Shown: positions 8,290-18,047 of the stretch, piece after piece
Position numbering within the stretch: position 1 is the first letter of the stretch
How the letters are laid out: the number at the start of each line of letters is the position of its first letter
NCBI RefSeq assembly: GCF_030015065.1
Contig: NZ_JAIVFN010000003.1
Location: 49,293 to 113,292 of the forward strand
Source: Xanthobacter autotrophicus
Lineage (GTDB): Bacteria > Pseudomonadota > Alphaproteobacteria > Rhizobiales > Xanthobacteraceae
Direction of reading: 5' to 3'
Length of the DNA: 64,000 bases
Notes under the pieces: generated by a model
The model's database searches: none
What the model was told of the DNA's origin: nothing
Seen by the model: only the letters and a program-made list of their open reading frames with translations
Translations under genes and position numbers: made by a program

Positions 8290-10586
8290 TGGGTCCGATC
8301 AGGAAGGCCGGCGTCATCGGCGCCGGCGTCATGGGCGCGGGCATTGCGGCGCATCTCGCCAATGCCGGCCTTGAGGTGGTGCTGCTGGACGTGGATGCGG
8401 CCACCGCCGCGGCCGCCGTCGCGAAGCAGGTGAAGGGCGGCGGCTTCATGGACGCCGCCTTCGCCGAGCGCGTCATCACCGGCTCGGTGAGCGACCACAT
8501 GCGGCTGCTGGCCGATGCCGACCTGATCATCGAGGCGGTGGCCGAGCGGCTCGACGTAAAGCAGGACCTCTATGCCCGCATCGAAGCGGTGCGCAAGCCG
8601 GGCTCCATCGTCAGCTCGAACACCTCCACCATCCCCCTGTCGGCGCTGGTGGAGGGCCTGCCCGAGCGTTTCGCCGCCGACTTCCTCGTCACCCATTTCT
8701 TCAACCCGCCGCGCACCATGCCCCTGCTGGAGCTGGTGGCCGGGCCCCGGACCCGGCCCGAGGCGCTGGAGACGATCCGCGATTTCGGCGACCGCATCCT
8801 CGGCAAGAGCGTGGTCGTCTGCCGCGATACCCCCGGCTTCATCGCCAACCGCATCGGCAATTACTGGATGGCCGCCGCGGTGAACGAGGCCATCGCCCTC
8901 GGCCTCGACATGGAAGTGGCGGACGCAGCCATCTCGAAGCCCTTCGGCATCCCGAAGACCGGCATTTTCGGGCTCATGGACCTGGTGGGGATCGACCTCA
9001 TGTCCATGGTCCTGCGCTCCCTGCACGGTGCGCTCCCGTCGTCCGACGCGATGCAGGACTATCCCGCCGAGCCCGCGCTCCTCACCCGTATGGTCGGCGA
9101 GAAGCGTCTCGGTCGCAAAAGTGGCGCCGGCTTCGTCAAGCTCTCGGCCGATCGCAAGAGCCGGGAGGTGACCGATCTCGCCACTGGCGAATACCGTCCC
9201 CAGAAGGCGGTGGAGAGCGACGCCCTCGATGCCGCGAAAGGCGACGCCCGCACGCTGATGGAGCATGAGGGCGCCGCCGGACGCTATGCCTCGGCGGTGA
9301 TGGAGAAGGCGCTGGCCTATGCCGCCCGCGTCGCGCCCGAGATCGCCGACGGTCCGGATGCGGTGGATACGGCCATGCGCGGCGGCTATGGCTGGGCGAA
9401 GGGGCCGTTCGAGCTCATCGACCAGCTGGGGGCGGGCTGGCTCGTGGCGCGTCTCGAAAAGCGCGGCGTGGCGGTGCCCGATTTTCTCGCCGGAGCGGCT
9501 GCCGCGGGCGGCTTCTACGGCATCGAGAACGGCGCGCGCACCTGCCTGCTGCCGGACGGCACCCGCCGCAAGGTCGCGCAGGCCGATGGGGTCGTCACTC
9601 TGGCCGCGGCCCAGCTTGCCTCCAGGGCGGTGGAGGACTGGGGCGCGGCCCGGCTGTGGGATCTGGGCGACGGCATCGCCTGTTTCGAGATCCGCAGCAA
9701 GATGAACACCTTCGGCGCCCCCGTGCTGGACGCGCTGGAGGCGGCGCTGGCGCGCGTCGAGCGGAGCTTCAAGGGCCTCGTCATCGGCTCCGACGCGCCG
9801 CTGTTCAGCGCCGGCGCGGACATCCGGGTATTCCTCGAAACCGTGGAGACGGGCGGGCCTGCCGCCTTCGGCGCGTCCATTGATCGCGGCCACCGCCTGT
9901 TCAGGGCGGTGAAGTACGCACCCTTCCCCGTGGTGGGCGCGGCTGCCGGCCTCGCCTTCGGCGGCGGCTGCGAGCTGCTGCTACACTGCCGGGCCATTCA
10001 GGCCCATGCGGAGCTCACCATCGGCCTCGTGGAGACGCGCATCGGCGTGGTGCCCGGCTGGGGCGGCTGCAAGGAGATGCTGCTGCGCTTCGCCGAGGGC
10101 CATGCGAGCGCGAAGGGACCGGTGGCACCGGCGCTCAGCGCCTTCGGTCTCATCGCGCCCGCAAAGGTCTCCACCAGCGCGTTCGAGGCCCGCCGCCTGG
10201 GCTATCTGCGCCCCACCGACGGCATCACCATGAACCGCGACCGCCTGCTCGCCGATGCCAAGGCGAAGGCCCTTGCGCTGGCGGAGGGCTATGCACCGCC
10301 CGCCCCGCCAAGCCTCACCCTGTCCGGCCCCTCCGGCGCATCGGCCCTGCGCAACGTGCTGGACACCGAGACCACGGCGGGCCGGCTCACCGCCCATGAC
10401 CGGGTGGTGGGCGAGGCCCTCATTAGCGTGCTCACCGGCGGCCCCGATGCCGATCCCGCCCGGCCGGTCGGCGAGGACGAGGTGACGGCACTGGAGCGCG
10501 CCGCCTTCATCGCGCTGCTCGGCGAGCCGGCCACGCTGGAGCGCATCCGCCACATGCTCGCCACCGGCAAGCCCCTGCGCAACTGA
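8289..10586 (+). CDS. Fused 3-hydroxyacyl-CoA dehydrogenase / enoyl-CoA hydratase
   Basis: The protein has 765 residues. The N-terminal NAD-binding domain opens GVIGAGVMGAGIAAHLANAG (residues 8-27), followed by SSNTSTIPLS, HFFNPPRTMPLLELV and the 3HCDH C-terminal domains (to about residue 430). A crotonase domain forms the C-terminal half, with FSAGADIRVF, AFGGGCELLLHC and GLVETRIGVVPGWGG; the two glutamates of a hydratase are kept. This dehydrogenase-first order is the FadN/YusL type, reversed relative to E. coli FadB. It should perform hydration and oxidation of enoyl-CoAs. It overlaps the upstream thiolase by one base. Confidence 0.94.
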   Translation: MGPIRKAGVIGAGVMGAGIAAHLANAGLEVVLLDVDAATAAAAVAKQVKGGGFMDAAFAERVITGSVSDHMRLLADADLIIEAVAERLDVKQDLYARIEAVRKPGSIVSSNTSTIPLSALVEGLPERFAADFLVTHFFNPPRTMPLLELVAGPRTRPEALETIRDFGDRILGKSVVVCRDTPGFIANRIGNYWMAAAVNEAIALGLDMEVADAAISKPFGIPKTGIFGLMDLVGIDLMSMVLRSLHGALPSSDAMQDYPAEPALLTRMVGEKRLGRKSGAGFVKLSADRKSREVTDLATGEYRPQKAVESDALDAAKGDARTLMEHEGAAGRYASAVMEKALAYAARVAPEIADGPDAVDTAMRGGYGWAKGPFELIDQLGAGWLVARLEKRGVAVPDFLAGAAAAGGFYGIENGARTCLLPDGTRRKVAQADGVVTLAAAQLASRAVEDWGAARLWDLGDGIACFEIRSKMNTFGAPVLDALEAALARVERSFKGLVIGSDAPLFSAGADIRVFLETVETGGPAAFGASIDRGHRLFRAVKYAPFPVVGAAAGLAFGGGCELLLHCRAIQAHAELTIGLVETRIGVVPGWGGCKEMLLRFAEGHASAKGPVAPALSAFGLIAPAKVSTSAFEARRLGYLRPTDGITMNRDRLLADAKAKALALAEGYAPPAPPSLTLSGPSGASALRNVLDTETTAGRLTAHDRVVGEALISVLTGGPDADPARPVGEDEVTALERAAFIALLGEPATLERIRHMLATGKPLRN

Positions 10587-10620
10587 TCTTCGAGGCAAGA
10601 CCCATTTCGAGGTAAGACCC

Positions 10621-12378
10621 ATGGCCACCTATACCGCCCCCGTCGACGACATCGCCTTCCTGCTGACGCGGGTTTTCGACTTCGATGCCACCATGGCCGG
10701 CCTGCCCGGCTTCGAGGAGGTGAATGCCGAGCTGGCGGTGAGCGTGCTGGAGGAGGCCGGCAAGTTCGCGGCCGGCGTGCTGGAGCCCCTCAACCGCCCC
10801 GGCGACGAGGAGGGCTGCACCCTCGAGAACGGCCTCGTGACAACGCCCAAGGGCGTCGCGGAGGCCTATCGCGCCTTCGCCGAGGCCGGCTGGTGCTCGC
10901 TCTCCGGGGATCCCGAATATGGCGGGCAGGGCCTGCCGCGGGTGCTGCAGATCCTGCTCGACGAGATGCTGTCTTCGGCCAATCTCTCCTTCGGCCTGTT
11001 CCCCGGCCTCACCCGCGGGGCGGTGGAGGCCATCGGCCATCACGCCGGCGCGGAGCTGAAGGCCACCTATCTGCCCAAGATGATCTCCGGCGAATGGACC
11101 GGCGCCATGGCCCTCACCGAGGCCTCCGCCGGCACCGACCTCGGCCTGCTCTCCACCCGTGCCGTGCCGAACGGCGACGGCAGCTTCGCCATCACCGGCA
11201 CCAAGATCTTCATCTCCTCCGGCGACCAGGATTTCGGCGGCAACGTCATCCATCTGGTGCTCGCCCGCCTGCCGGATGCGCCGAAGGGCGTGAAGGGCAT
11301 CAGCCTGTTCCTCGCCCCCAAGTTCCTCGTGAATGCGGATGGCAGCCTCGGCGGGCGCAACGGCATGAGCGTGGGCGCGCTGGAGCACAAGATGGGCATC
11401 CATGCCCAGCCCACCTGCGTCATGAATTATGATGGCGCCACCGGCTGGCTGGTGGGCGAGCCCGGCCGCGGGCTCAATGCCATGTTCACCATGATGAACG
11501 CGGAACGCCTGTTCGTCGGCATCCAGGGCCTCGGCATCGCCGAGGCGGCCAACCAGAAGGCCGTGGCCTATGCCCGGGAGCGCCTGCAGGGCCACGGCGC
11601 CGACGGCACGCCCGGCCCCGTCGCCATCATCAACCATCCCGACGTGCGCAAGATGCTGCTCTGCGGTCGCGCCTTCGCCGATGCGGCCCGCGCGCTGGCG
11701 GTGTGGACGGCGCTCCAGATGGACATCGCCGACCGCCATCCGGACGAGGCGGTGCGCCGCGAGGCCGATGCGCTGGTGGCGCTGCTGACCCCGGTGGTGA
11801 AGGCCGCCTTCACCGATTTCGGCTTCGAGACCGCGGTCGCCTCCCAGCAGGTGCTGGGCGGGCACGGCTACATCCGCGAATGGGGCATGGAGCAATATGT
11901 GCGCGACGCGCGCATCGCCCAGATCTACGAAGGCACCAACGGGGTGCAGGCCATGGACCTCGTCACCCGCAAGCTCGGCCTTGAGGGCGGGAAGCTGCCG
12001 CAGCGCTTCTTCGGCCTCATCAAGGCGGACCTCGACGCCGCCCTGCCGTCCGCCGGCGCCGCGCTGGTAACGCCGATGGCCGAGGCCCTGGCCCGGCTCG
12101 AGGGCGCGACGGCGCGTCTCGCCGCCAATGGCGGCGCGATCGAGGCCGGCGCCGCCGCGACCGACTACCTGCGCCTGTTCGCGCTCGTCGCCTTCGGCTG
12201 GATGTGGGTGCGCATGGCCGCCGCCGCAGCGGGACATGCCGCCACCCCGGTGGAGCAGCGCAAGGCCGCCCTCGCGCGCTTCTTCATGGAGCGCATGCTG
12301 CCCCAGACGGTGGGCCTCGACGCCGCCCTCGCATACGGCGCGCCCTCGCTTATGGCGCTCCACGCCGACGCCTTCTGA
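10621..12378 (+). CDS. Acyl-CoA dehydrogenase, long (FadE5/AcdA) type
   Basis: This 585-residue protein is longer than the 380-residue short forms, with the extra C-terminal domain of the FadE5/DMSP-lyase-related group. Visible features are the FAD and substrate motif MALTEASAGTDLG (about residues 161-173), KIFISSGDQD, the flavin-contact region QQVLGGHGYIREWGMEQ and the YEGTNGVQAMDL stretch. It should oxidise acyl-CoA to the 2-enoyl-CoA with electrons passing to ETF. It lies 34 bases after the multifunctional enzyme gene and 56 before the acyl-CoA ligase gene, all in one operon. Confidence 0.93.
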   Translation: MATYTAPVDDIAFLLTRVFDFDATMAGLPGFEEVNAELAVSVLEEAGKFAAGVLEPLNRPGDEEGCTLENGLVTTPKGVAEAYRAFAEAGWCSLSGDPEYGGQGLPRVLQILLDEMLSSANLSFGLFPGLTRGAVEAIGHHAGAELKATYLPKMISGEWTGAMALTEASAGTDLGLLSTRAVPNGDGSFAITGTKIFISSGDQDFGGNVIHLVLARLPDAPKGVKGISLFLAPKFLVNADGSLGGRNGMSVGALEHKMGIHAQPTCVMNYDGATGWLVGEPGRGLNAMFTMMNAERLFVGIQGLGIAEAANQKAVAYARERLQGHGADGTPGPVAIINHPDVRKMLLCGRAFADAARALAVWTALQMDIADRHPDEAVRREADALVALLTPVVKAAFTDFGFETAVASQQVLGGHGYIREWGMEQYVRDARIAQIYEGTNGVQAMDLVTRKLGLEGGKLPQRFFGLIKADLDAALPSAGAALVTPMAEALARLEGATARLAANGGAIEAGAAATDYLRLFALVAFGWMWVRMAAAAAGHAATPVEQRKAALARFFMERMLPQTVGLDAALAYGAPSLMALHADAF

Positions 12379-12434
12379 CCAGCCACCCGCCAGGCGATCA
12401 ACAGTCAACAGAAAATCAAAGACGGAGGGAAGCG

Positions 12435-14087
12435 ATGCTCGGAACGATGATGGATGTCCCGCTGCTGTTGTCCTCGATCCTCCGGCATGCGGAAGCCTAT
12501 CACGGCGACGGCGAGGTGGTTTCGGCGACGGTGGAGGGTGGCCTTCACCGTTACACCTATGGCGAGTTGTCGAAGCGCAGCCGGAAGCTCGCCAACGCCC
12601 TCGCCCGCCTGGGCCTGAAGACCGGCGACCGGGTCGGCACCCTTGCCTGGAACGGCTACCGCCACCTGGAGCTCTATTACGGCGTCTCGGGCTCCGGCTT
12701 CGTGTGCCACACCATCAATCCGCGCCTGTTCCGCGAGCAGATCGCCTACATCATCGCGCATGCCGGCGACAGCGTGCTGTTCTTCGACCTCACCTTCCTG
12801 CCCATCGTGGAAGAGCTGGCGGAGCAGCTGAAGGGGCTCAAAGCCCTGGTGGCCATGACGGACGAGGCGCACATGCCCGTCTCCCAGGTCCTTCCCGGCC
12901 TCAAGTGCTACGAGACCCTCATCGCCGGCGAGCCGGATGCGTTCGACTGGCCGACCTTCGGCGAGAATACCGCCTCCGGCCTGTGCTACACCTCCGGCAC
13001 CACGGGCGACCCCAAGGGCGTGCTGTATTCCCATCGCTCATGCGTTCTGCACGCCATGGCGATCGCCATGCCCGACGCGCTGGGGCTCTCCGCCAGCGAC
13101 GTCGTCTGCCCCATCGTGCCCATGTTCCATGTCAACGCCTGGGGCCTGCCGTTTGCCGCTCCCATGGTGGGGGCGAAGCTGGTGCTGCCCGGCGCCCATC
13201 TCGACGGCGCCAGCCTGCACGCATTGTTCGAGGGCGAGGGCGTCTCCTTCACCGCCGGCGTGCCCACCGTGTGGCTCGGCATGCTCGACTGGATGGACAC
13301 CCACGCCCGTAGCTTCTCTGCGCTGAAGCGGGTGGTGATCGGCGGCTCGGCCATTCCGCCCATCATGATCAGCCGGTTCCACAACATGGGCGTGCAGGTG
13401 CGCCAGGCGTGGGGCATGACGGAAACGAGCCCGGTGGGGCTTTCCGCCGCGCTCAAGCCCAAGCATGCGGCTCTGCCGCCGGAGGAGCGCCTCGCCCTCG
13501 AATGCAAGCAGGGCCGGCCGGTGTTCGGCATGGAGTTCCGCGTGGCCGGGGCCGACGGACGGGAGGTGGCGCACGACGGCAGGAGCTTCGGCTCCATGCT
13601 GGTCCGCGGCCCCTGGGTGGCGCAGGCCTATTTCAATACTCCGACGAGCCCAGCCCATGCGGACTATCCCGGCTGGTTCGACACCGGCGACGTGGTGACC
13701 ATGGACCAGGAGGGTTTCATCCAGATCGTCGACCGCACCAAGGACGTGGTGAAATCGGGCGGCGAATGGATCTCCTCCATCGACCTCGAAAACATCGCCC
13801 AGGCCCATCCGGCCATCCAGGAGGCCGCCATCGTCGCGCGCCCGGATACGCGCTGGGGCGAGCGGCCGGTGCTGGTGGCGGTGCTGAAGCCGGGCGCCAC
13901 CTTCTCCCGTGCCGACATGCGCGCCCATTATGAGGGCAAGATCTCCAAATGGTGCATGCCGGACGACGTGGTGATCGTCGCCGAGTTGCCGCACACCGCC
14001 ACCGGCAAGCTCTCCAAGAAGGCGATCCGCGAACTCATCCTGGAGGAGATCAAAAGTCGCTCACCCGACCTCGGCATCGGCTCCTGA
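12435..14087 (+). CDS. Acyl-CoA synthetase (medium/long-chain fatty acid-CoA ligase)
   Basis: The protein has 550 residues from the ATG at 12435, which follows GGAGGGA. The AMP-binding motif is [18 protein letters not shown] (about residues 180-197), with [17 protein letters not shown], the hinge [17 protein letters not shown] and the catalytic lysine region [12 protein letters not shown]. It should activate a fatty acid or similar acid for the beta-oxidation enzymes encoded just upstream. It is the last gene of the operon. Chain-length preference cannot be read from the sequence. Confidence 0.92.
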   Translation: MLGTMMDVPLLLSSILRHAEAYHGDGEVVSATVEGGLHRYTYGELSKRSRKLANALARLGLKTGDRVGTLAWNGYRHLELYYGVSGSGFVCHTINPRLFREQIAYIIAHAGDSVLFFDLTFLPIVEELAEQLKGLKALVAMTDEAHMPVSQVLPGLKCYETLIAGEPDAFDWPTFGENTASGLCYTSGTTGDPKGVLYSHRSCVLHAMAIAMPDALGLSASDVVCPIVPMFHVNAWGLPFAAPMVGAKLVLPGAHLDGASLHALFEGEGVSFTAGVPTVWLGMLDWMDTHARSFSALKRVVIGGSAIPPIMISRFHNMGVQVRQAWGMTETSPVGLSAALKPKHAALPPEERLALECKQGRPVFGMEFRVAGADGREVAHDGRSFGSMLVRGPWVAQAYFNTPTSPAHADYPGWFDTGDVVTMDQEGFIQIVDRTKDVVKSGGEWISSIDLENIAQAHPAIQEAAIVARPDTRWGERPVLVAVLKPGATFSRADMRAHYEGKISKWCMPDDVVIVAELPHTATGKLSKKAIRELILEEIKSRSPDLGIGS

Positions 14088-14124
14088 GGAGCCGCGCCGC
14101 TCTCGCGTCACGGTCGCGGCGCGT

Positions 14125-14155
14125 GAACCGCCTCCGGGTGCTGTGAAGGCGGTTT
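14125..14155 (+). terminator. Possible terminator hairpin after the beta-oxidation operon
   Basis: AACCGCCT (14126-14133) pairs with AGGCGGTT (14147-14154) across a 13-base loop, 38 bases past the ligase stop. There is only a short, broken T-run after it, so it may only protect the 3' end of the mRNA. Confidence 0.35.
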
Positions 14156-14284
14156 CGTTCGAGTGATGCCGTCAGCTTCTGCTCGTCGAGCAGGTCGCAG
14201 CCGTCCAACGGCGGGCGGAACTCCCGGCTGGGGTCCCGACCGCCAGGGCGTGCATTCAGCTGCGACGCGGGCGTGCCCGGACCG

Positions 14285-15127
14285 TCAGGGCTTCAGGGCT
14301 TTCGCCCAGGCTGCGATGGCCGCGACCACGGCATCCGGCTGCTCGGGGATGAGCGCATGACTGGCGTTATCCACCGTCGCGATCGTCACCCTGTCGCCGA
14401 ACTCCGCCTTGATGTCGTTCGCAGTGGAGCGGGGGCGGAAGGGATCCTGCAGCGCCTGCAGGTCAAGCAACGGCGCCGTCCCGCCGGACCACCACTCGTT
14501 CTCCTTCGGCGCGGCGATGATGGGACGCTGGTAGGCCGCCATCTTGGGATGCCAGCCCTTGAGCCAGATCGAGGCATCGTTGCCCGGGGCGAAGAAGGCG
14601 ACCTTGAGCGCCGCGATCCGCTGCGCGTCCGGCAGGGTGACGTTGCCGGCATCCCGCAGAGAGACCAGGAGTTCCTTTGGATAATTCTTGGCCGCGGCCG
14701 CCACGATGACCACGCCGCGCACGAGATTGGGATGATCCACCGCGGTCATGCGCGCCACCCAGTTGCCGAAGGCATGGCCCGCCACGATGGCCCGCCCGTC
14801 GCGCGCGTTCTCGATGGCGAGAGCCACGTCGTTGGCGAGGTCGTGCAGCGTGATGCCCTCGGTGGGGCCGGAGCTGGCGCCCGCCCCGCGCGGCTGGGGC
14901 CGCAGCACGCGGAAGCCGGCCTTGGCGAGACCTTCGGCAACCGCGTCATAATCCTCGGAATCGCGCGCGGATGACGGGAGCAGGACCATCAGCGGCCCCC
15001 GCCCCTCGTCGATCACGTCCACGGTCACGTCCCCGCGCTGGACCGTGTAGCGATGGCGGACATCCGCGGCCTCGGCCGCGCACGCCCACCCCGCGGCGAG
15101 CGCCATCGCCGCGACAAAAATCTTCAT
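14285..15127 (-). CDS. Exported alpha/beta-hydrolase-fold protein with Ala in the nucleophile elbow
   Basis: The protein has 280 residues with a signal peptide (MKIFVAAMALAAGWACAAEA) and an alpha/beta hydrolase fold (PLMVLLPSSARDSEDYD, then HDLANDVALAIEN). The elbow that normally reads G-x-S-x-G is GHAFGN here, so the usual serine is alanine; the late histidine region (NASHALIPEQP) remains. Either it uses another nucleophile or it binds rather than hydrolyses. It is the downstream gene of a minus-strand block with a metallo-beta-lactamase-fold protein. The fold call is good; the function is unknown. Confidence 0.8.
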   Translation of the reverse strand: MKIFVAAMALAAGWACAAEAADVRHRYTVQRGDVTVDVIDEGRGPLMVLLPSSARDSEDYDAVAEGLAKAGFRVLRPQPRGAGASSGPTEGITLHDLANDVALAIENARDGRAIVAGHAFGNWVARMTAVDHPNLVRGVVIVAAAAKNYPKELLVSLRDAGNVTLPDAQRIAALKVAFFAPGNDASIWLKGWHPKMAAYQRPIIAAPKENEWWSGGTAPLLDLQALQDPFRPRSTANDIKAEFGDRVTIATVDNASHALIPEQPDAVVAAIAAWAKALKP

Positions 15128-15170
15128 GTTTTCCTCCCTTTGGGTTTCCGGCCTTATCTCCGGCCCAGGT

Positions 15171-16055
15171 TCACCACGCCGCCGGCTCGAAGGCGTAGCC
15201 CTCGCCCTGGCGGCGGATGTAGCCGCAGTGGGGCGCGCCGAAATGCATGGGCATCACCAGCGTGCCGCGTTCGGCCTCCCGCTCCAGCAGGGCCGCGCGG
15301 GTGCGCCGGGCCACATCCGGCAGCGCGCAGTAAGTCGTGTTGAGGGTGGGATCGACGATCTGCACCGGGCTGTGCATCACGTCGCCGCTGAACAGGCCCT
15401 CCTCGCCCCGCGAGCGGATGCGGTAGGTCTGGTGGCCAACGGAGTGCCCCGGCGCGGCCTCGATGGAGAGCACGTCGGCGATCTCGCCATGATCGGGGAT
15501 GAAATCGGCAAGACCGGCCTCCACAACGGGGCGGACGCTGTCCTCGAACGAGGCATCAATGATGGGATCGGCGGCCTTCGCGAGCGCCTCCCCATAGTGA
15601 TCGTATTCGAGCTTCGGCATGAGGTAGCGGGCATTGGGAAAGGTCGGCGTCCAGCGCCCGTCGGCGGACAGCACCGTGTTCCAGCCCACATGGTCGCTGT
15701 GCAGGTGGGTGTGGACCACGTGCGTGACCTTGTCGGGCGCGGCGCCGGCCGCCTCCAGCCAGGGCAGCACCAGGCCGTTGAGCTGGTTCATGCGCGCCGC
15801 GGCGCGGGGCTTGCGGTTGCCGACACCGGTATCAATGACGATCACGTTGCCGCCGGCATGCACGATCCAGAGCTGGATGGTGACGATGAGCCGGTTCATG
15901 TGCGGCACATAATGGTGCGGGGCGAGCCAGCCCGCATTGTCCGTCAGCAGGCCGGGCGCCATGTTCGGGAACAGGAAGGCCGGATCATGGGTGGGGGCGG
16001 CGTATTCCAGAAGGCGGGTGACGCGAACTTCCCCCACCATGCGCGATTGAATCAT
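15171..16055 (-). CDS. Metallo-beta-lactamase-fold hydrolase
   Basis: The protein has 294 residues from the ATG at 16055 (MIQSRMVGEVRV); an in-frame extension upstream reads as the wrong frame of the neighbouring gene. The zinc motif HTHLHSDHVGWN is at about residues 113-124, the later metal histidine is in APGHSVGHQT and the aspartate is in LFSGDVMHSP. There is no signal peptide, so it is likely cytoplasmic. It could open a lactone or hydrolyse a thioester or ester in the pathway of this cluster. The family call is firm; the reaction is not known. Confidence 0.88.
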   Translation of the reverse strand: MIQSRMVGEVRVTRLLEYAAPTHDPAFLFPNMAPGLLTDNAGWLAPHHYVPHMNRLIVTIQLWIVHAGGNVIVIDTGVGNRKPRAAARMNQLNGLVLPWLEAAGAAPDKVTHVVHTHLHSDHVGWNTVLSADGRWTPTFPNARYLMPKLEYDHYGEALAKAADPIIDASFEDSVRPVVEAGLADFIPDHGEIADVLSIEAAPGHSVGHQTYRIRSRGEEGLFSGDVMHSPVQIVDPTLNTTYCALPDVARRTRAALLEREAERGTLVMPMHFGAPHCGYIRRQGEGYAFEPAAW

Positions 16056-16105
16056 GGGATCCTCGATCGTTCGGGGCCGGCATGCGGACGGGTCGGGCGG
16101 ATGGC

Positions 16106-16723
16106 TCAGGAATCGTCCACCACCGGATTGGCCCGCACCGAAGGCCGCTCCAGGAAGCCCGCATGCCAGGCCGCCAGCGCCGGCCGGCCGTTGCGCCACT
16201 CCAGGAAGGGGAAGCGGAAGTCGAGATAGCCGAGCGCCGTGCCGATGGTGAGGTGGCCGATGTCGAACGGGCGGTCGGCCAGCAGCGCCACATCGGCCTC
16301 GAGGCGGGCGAGCACCCGCTCCGCCTTGCGGGCGTTGGCGGTGACGAGATCGGCCGACTGCATCCCCTCGCCGCGCCAGCGCTCGATGAGCCACATCAGG
16401 CCGAGGTCCATCAGCCCGTCGCCGAGCGCCTCGTTGCGCAGGGCGATGAGACGCTCCGGCCAGGCGGCGGGGAACAGGCGCGGCCCCGCGTGCAGGGTGT
16501 CGAGATACTCGCAGATGACGTGGGAGTCATAGACCGCCGTGCCGTCGTCGAGCACGAGCGTGGGCAGCTTGCTGAGCGGGTTGTCGTCCATGAGCTCCTC
16601 ATGGGCCTTGAACGGCGAGGCCACCGTGCGCACGCAGGTGACCTGATCCTCAAGGCCCATCTCGTGGATGGCGATCATCGCCTTGCGCACGAACGGGGAG
16701 CGGGGGGACCAATGCATCTTCAT
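16106..16723 (-). CDS. Glutathione S-transferase family protein
   Basis: The protein has 205 residues from the ATG at 16723 (MKMHWSPRSPFVRKAM). The start is chosen by similarity to the thioredoxin-fold opening; a further ATG upstream would add 18 atypical residues. The glutathione-site motifs are SPRSPFVRK, KLPTLVLDDGTAVYDS (cis-proline and Asp-Ser) and an all-helical C-terminal domain with a GHLTIGTALGYLDFR-like segment. It lies in the minus-strand catabolic block. It may isomerise or cleave a pathway intermediate, or simply detoxify. Confidence 0.87.
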   Translation of the reverse strand: MKMHWSPRSPFVRKAMIAIHEMGLEDQVTCVRTVASPFKAHEELMDDNPLSKLPTLVLDDGTAVYDSHVICEYLDTLHAGPRLFPAAWPERLIALRNEALGDGLMDLGLMWLIERWRGEGMQSADLVTANARKAERVLARLEADVALLADRPFDIGHLTIGTALGYLDFRFPFLEWRNGRPALAAWHAGFLERPSVRANPVVDDS

Positions 16724-16754
16724 GGGGGATGGGCTTCCGGTTGTCGGCACCGCC

Positions 16755-17537
16755 TCACGCGGCGCGCCAGAACGCATGGAGCTCGCGCGCGACCGGCGCA
16801 GGCGATTGATGGGCCATCACATGCCCGCTCGGCACCACCGCGAAGCGCGCGCCGGGGATGGCGGCCGCGGCCGCGGCGATGAGCTCGGGCGGGCGCAGCG
16901 GGTCGCGCGCCCCGGCGAGCAGCAGCGCCGGGCAGCGCACCGCGCCGAGCGCCGGTTCAGATTGGAGCCCCGCAAGCATGCGATAGGTGGCGGCATAGCT
17001 CGACGGATCGTTGCCGAGCCACCGCGCGCGATAGGCGGGAAAGCGGGCTTCGTCGCGCAGCGCCGCCGGATAGGTGAGGTCAAGCTCGCCATCGGCGATG
17101 GCGGCCATGCCGCCCTCCTCCAGCATGTCCGCACGCGCGCGCACCGTCTCCCGCCGCTCGGACGCGATGCCGAGGGCCGGCCCCATGAGCGCGATCCGCC
17201 GCACCCGGCCGGGATGGCGCGCCGCCGCATGCAGCGCCACCGCGCCGCCCACCGCCATGCCACACAGGTCCACCGGCTCGCGCATGGACAGGGCGTCGAG
17301 CAACGCGATCAGGTCCGCCACCAGCACATCCATGGCGCCCGACCCGCGCAGCTTGGAGGCGTCGCCGAACCCGCGCATGTCGTAGCGCAGCACCGTGCGC
17401 CCCTCCCCCACCAGGGGCAGCAGCGGCGCCCAGCTCTCCAGCGATCCGCCCATCTCGTGGATCAGGACCAGCGGAAGCGGCCCGTCACCCTCGTGGACGT
17501 AGCGCGTGCCGCCGCCATTGATCTCGATCCAGTTCAT
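16755..17537 (-). CDS. Alpha/beta hydrolase (3-oxoadipate enol-lactonase-like) with Ala in the nucleophile elbow
   Basis: The 260-residue alpha/beta hydrolase fold opens INGGGTRYVHEGDGPLPLVLIHEMGGS, with the oxyanion HEMGGS motif, YDMRGFGDAS and a late histidine in VPSGHVMAHQSP. The elbow reads CGMAVGG where PcaD-like enzymes have G-x-S-x-G, so the nucleophile serine is replaced by alanine. Its start overlaps the stop of the SnoaL-like gene by four bases (ATGA), so the two are translationally coupled. It could be a non-hydrolytic relative (lyase or cofactorless oxygenase) or a dead enzyme. Confidence 0.82.
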   Translation of the reverse strand: MNWIEINGGGTRYVHEGDGPLPLVLIHEMGGSLESWAPLLPLVGEGRTVLRYDMRGFGDASKLRGSGAMDVLVADLIALLDALSMREPVDLCGMAVGGAVALHAAARHPGRVRRIALMGPALGIASERRETVRARADMLEEGGMAAIADGELDLTYPAALRDEARFPAYRARWLGNDPSSYAATYRMLAGLQSEPALGAVRCPALLLAGARDPLRPPELIAAAAAAIPGARFAVVPSGHVMAHQSPAPVARELHAFWRAA

Positions 17538-18010
17538 TCCGCCGCCCTCGCCGCCGGCGCACGACCCGGGAACGGCCGCCCGGCCCAGCCCTCGCTGAGC
17601 GGCGAGAGGAAGTAGAAGGCGATCTTGCGCGAGGCGAAGCGCCAGCGCCCGTCCACGCGCCGCATCACGTCGTCATAGTGGCCGGCGGAGACGAAGGAGA
17701 CACCGTCCGTGACGGAGAGATACTCCATGGAGATGCGGCCGGTGGCGACGTCGCCGTCGATCTCCACCGTGCCGTTGGTGCAGAAGTGCCAGAAGTCCTC
17801 TGCCAGCTTCGGTACGCGCTCGCTGAAGAAGGCGTGCAGCGCGTCGTGGCCGCTCACCGCCTCCAGCCCCTCGAACACGCCGTCCGGCGTGAAGAGCGCG
17901 ACGAACTCGTCCCACCTGCGCTCGTCGAGCATGTGGCAGTAGTGGGCCCGGAGCTGCGCGATCTCCAGCTGGTCCTCGATGAGCCGGAGCCGTTGCTCGA
18001 TGGTCTTCAT
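17534..18010 (-). CDS. SnoaL-like / NTF2-fold protein
   Basis: The 158-residue cone-shaped NTF2 fold opens with a helix (IEDQLEIAQLRAHYCHMLDERRWDEFVALF), then FTPDGVFEG, and ends YDDVMRRVDGRWRFASRKIAF. This is the pattern of the SnoaL_4 ring-hydroxylating-beta/isomerase-like group. It has no signal peptide. It overlaps the next gene by four bases and lies 37 bases after livF. It could act as an isomerase, dehydratase or small binding protein for an intermediate; no catalytic residues can be assigned with certainty. Confidence 0.8.
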   Translation of the reverse strand: MKTIEQRLRLIEDQLEIAQLRAHYCHMLDERRWDEFVALFTPDGVFEGLEAVSGHDALHAFFSERVPKLAEDFWHFCTNGTVEIDGDVATGRISMEYLSVTDGVSFVSAGHYDDVMRRVDGRWRFASRKIAFYFLSPLSEGWAGRPFPGRAPAARAAE

Positions 18011-18047
18011 GTCGTCCCTCCCAGGGCTCGTCTGTCGTGGCTTCGGC

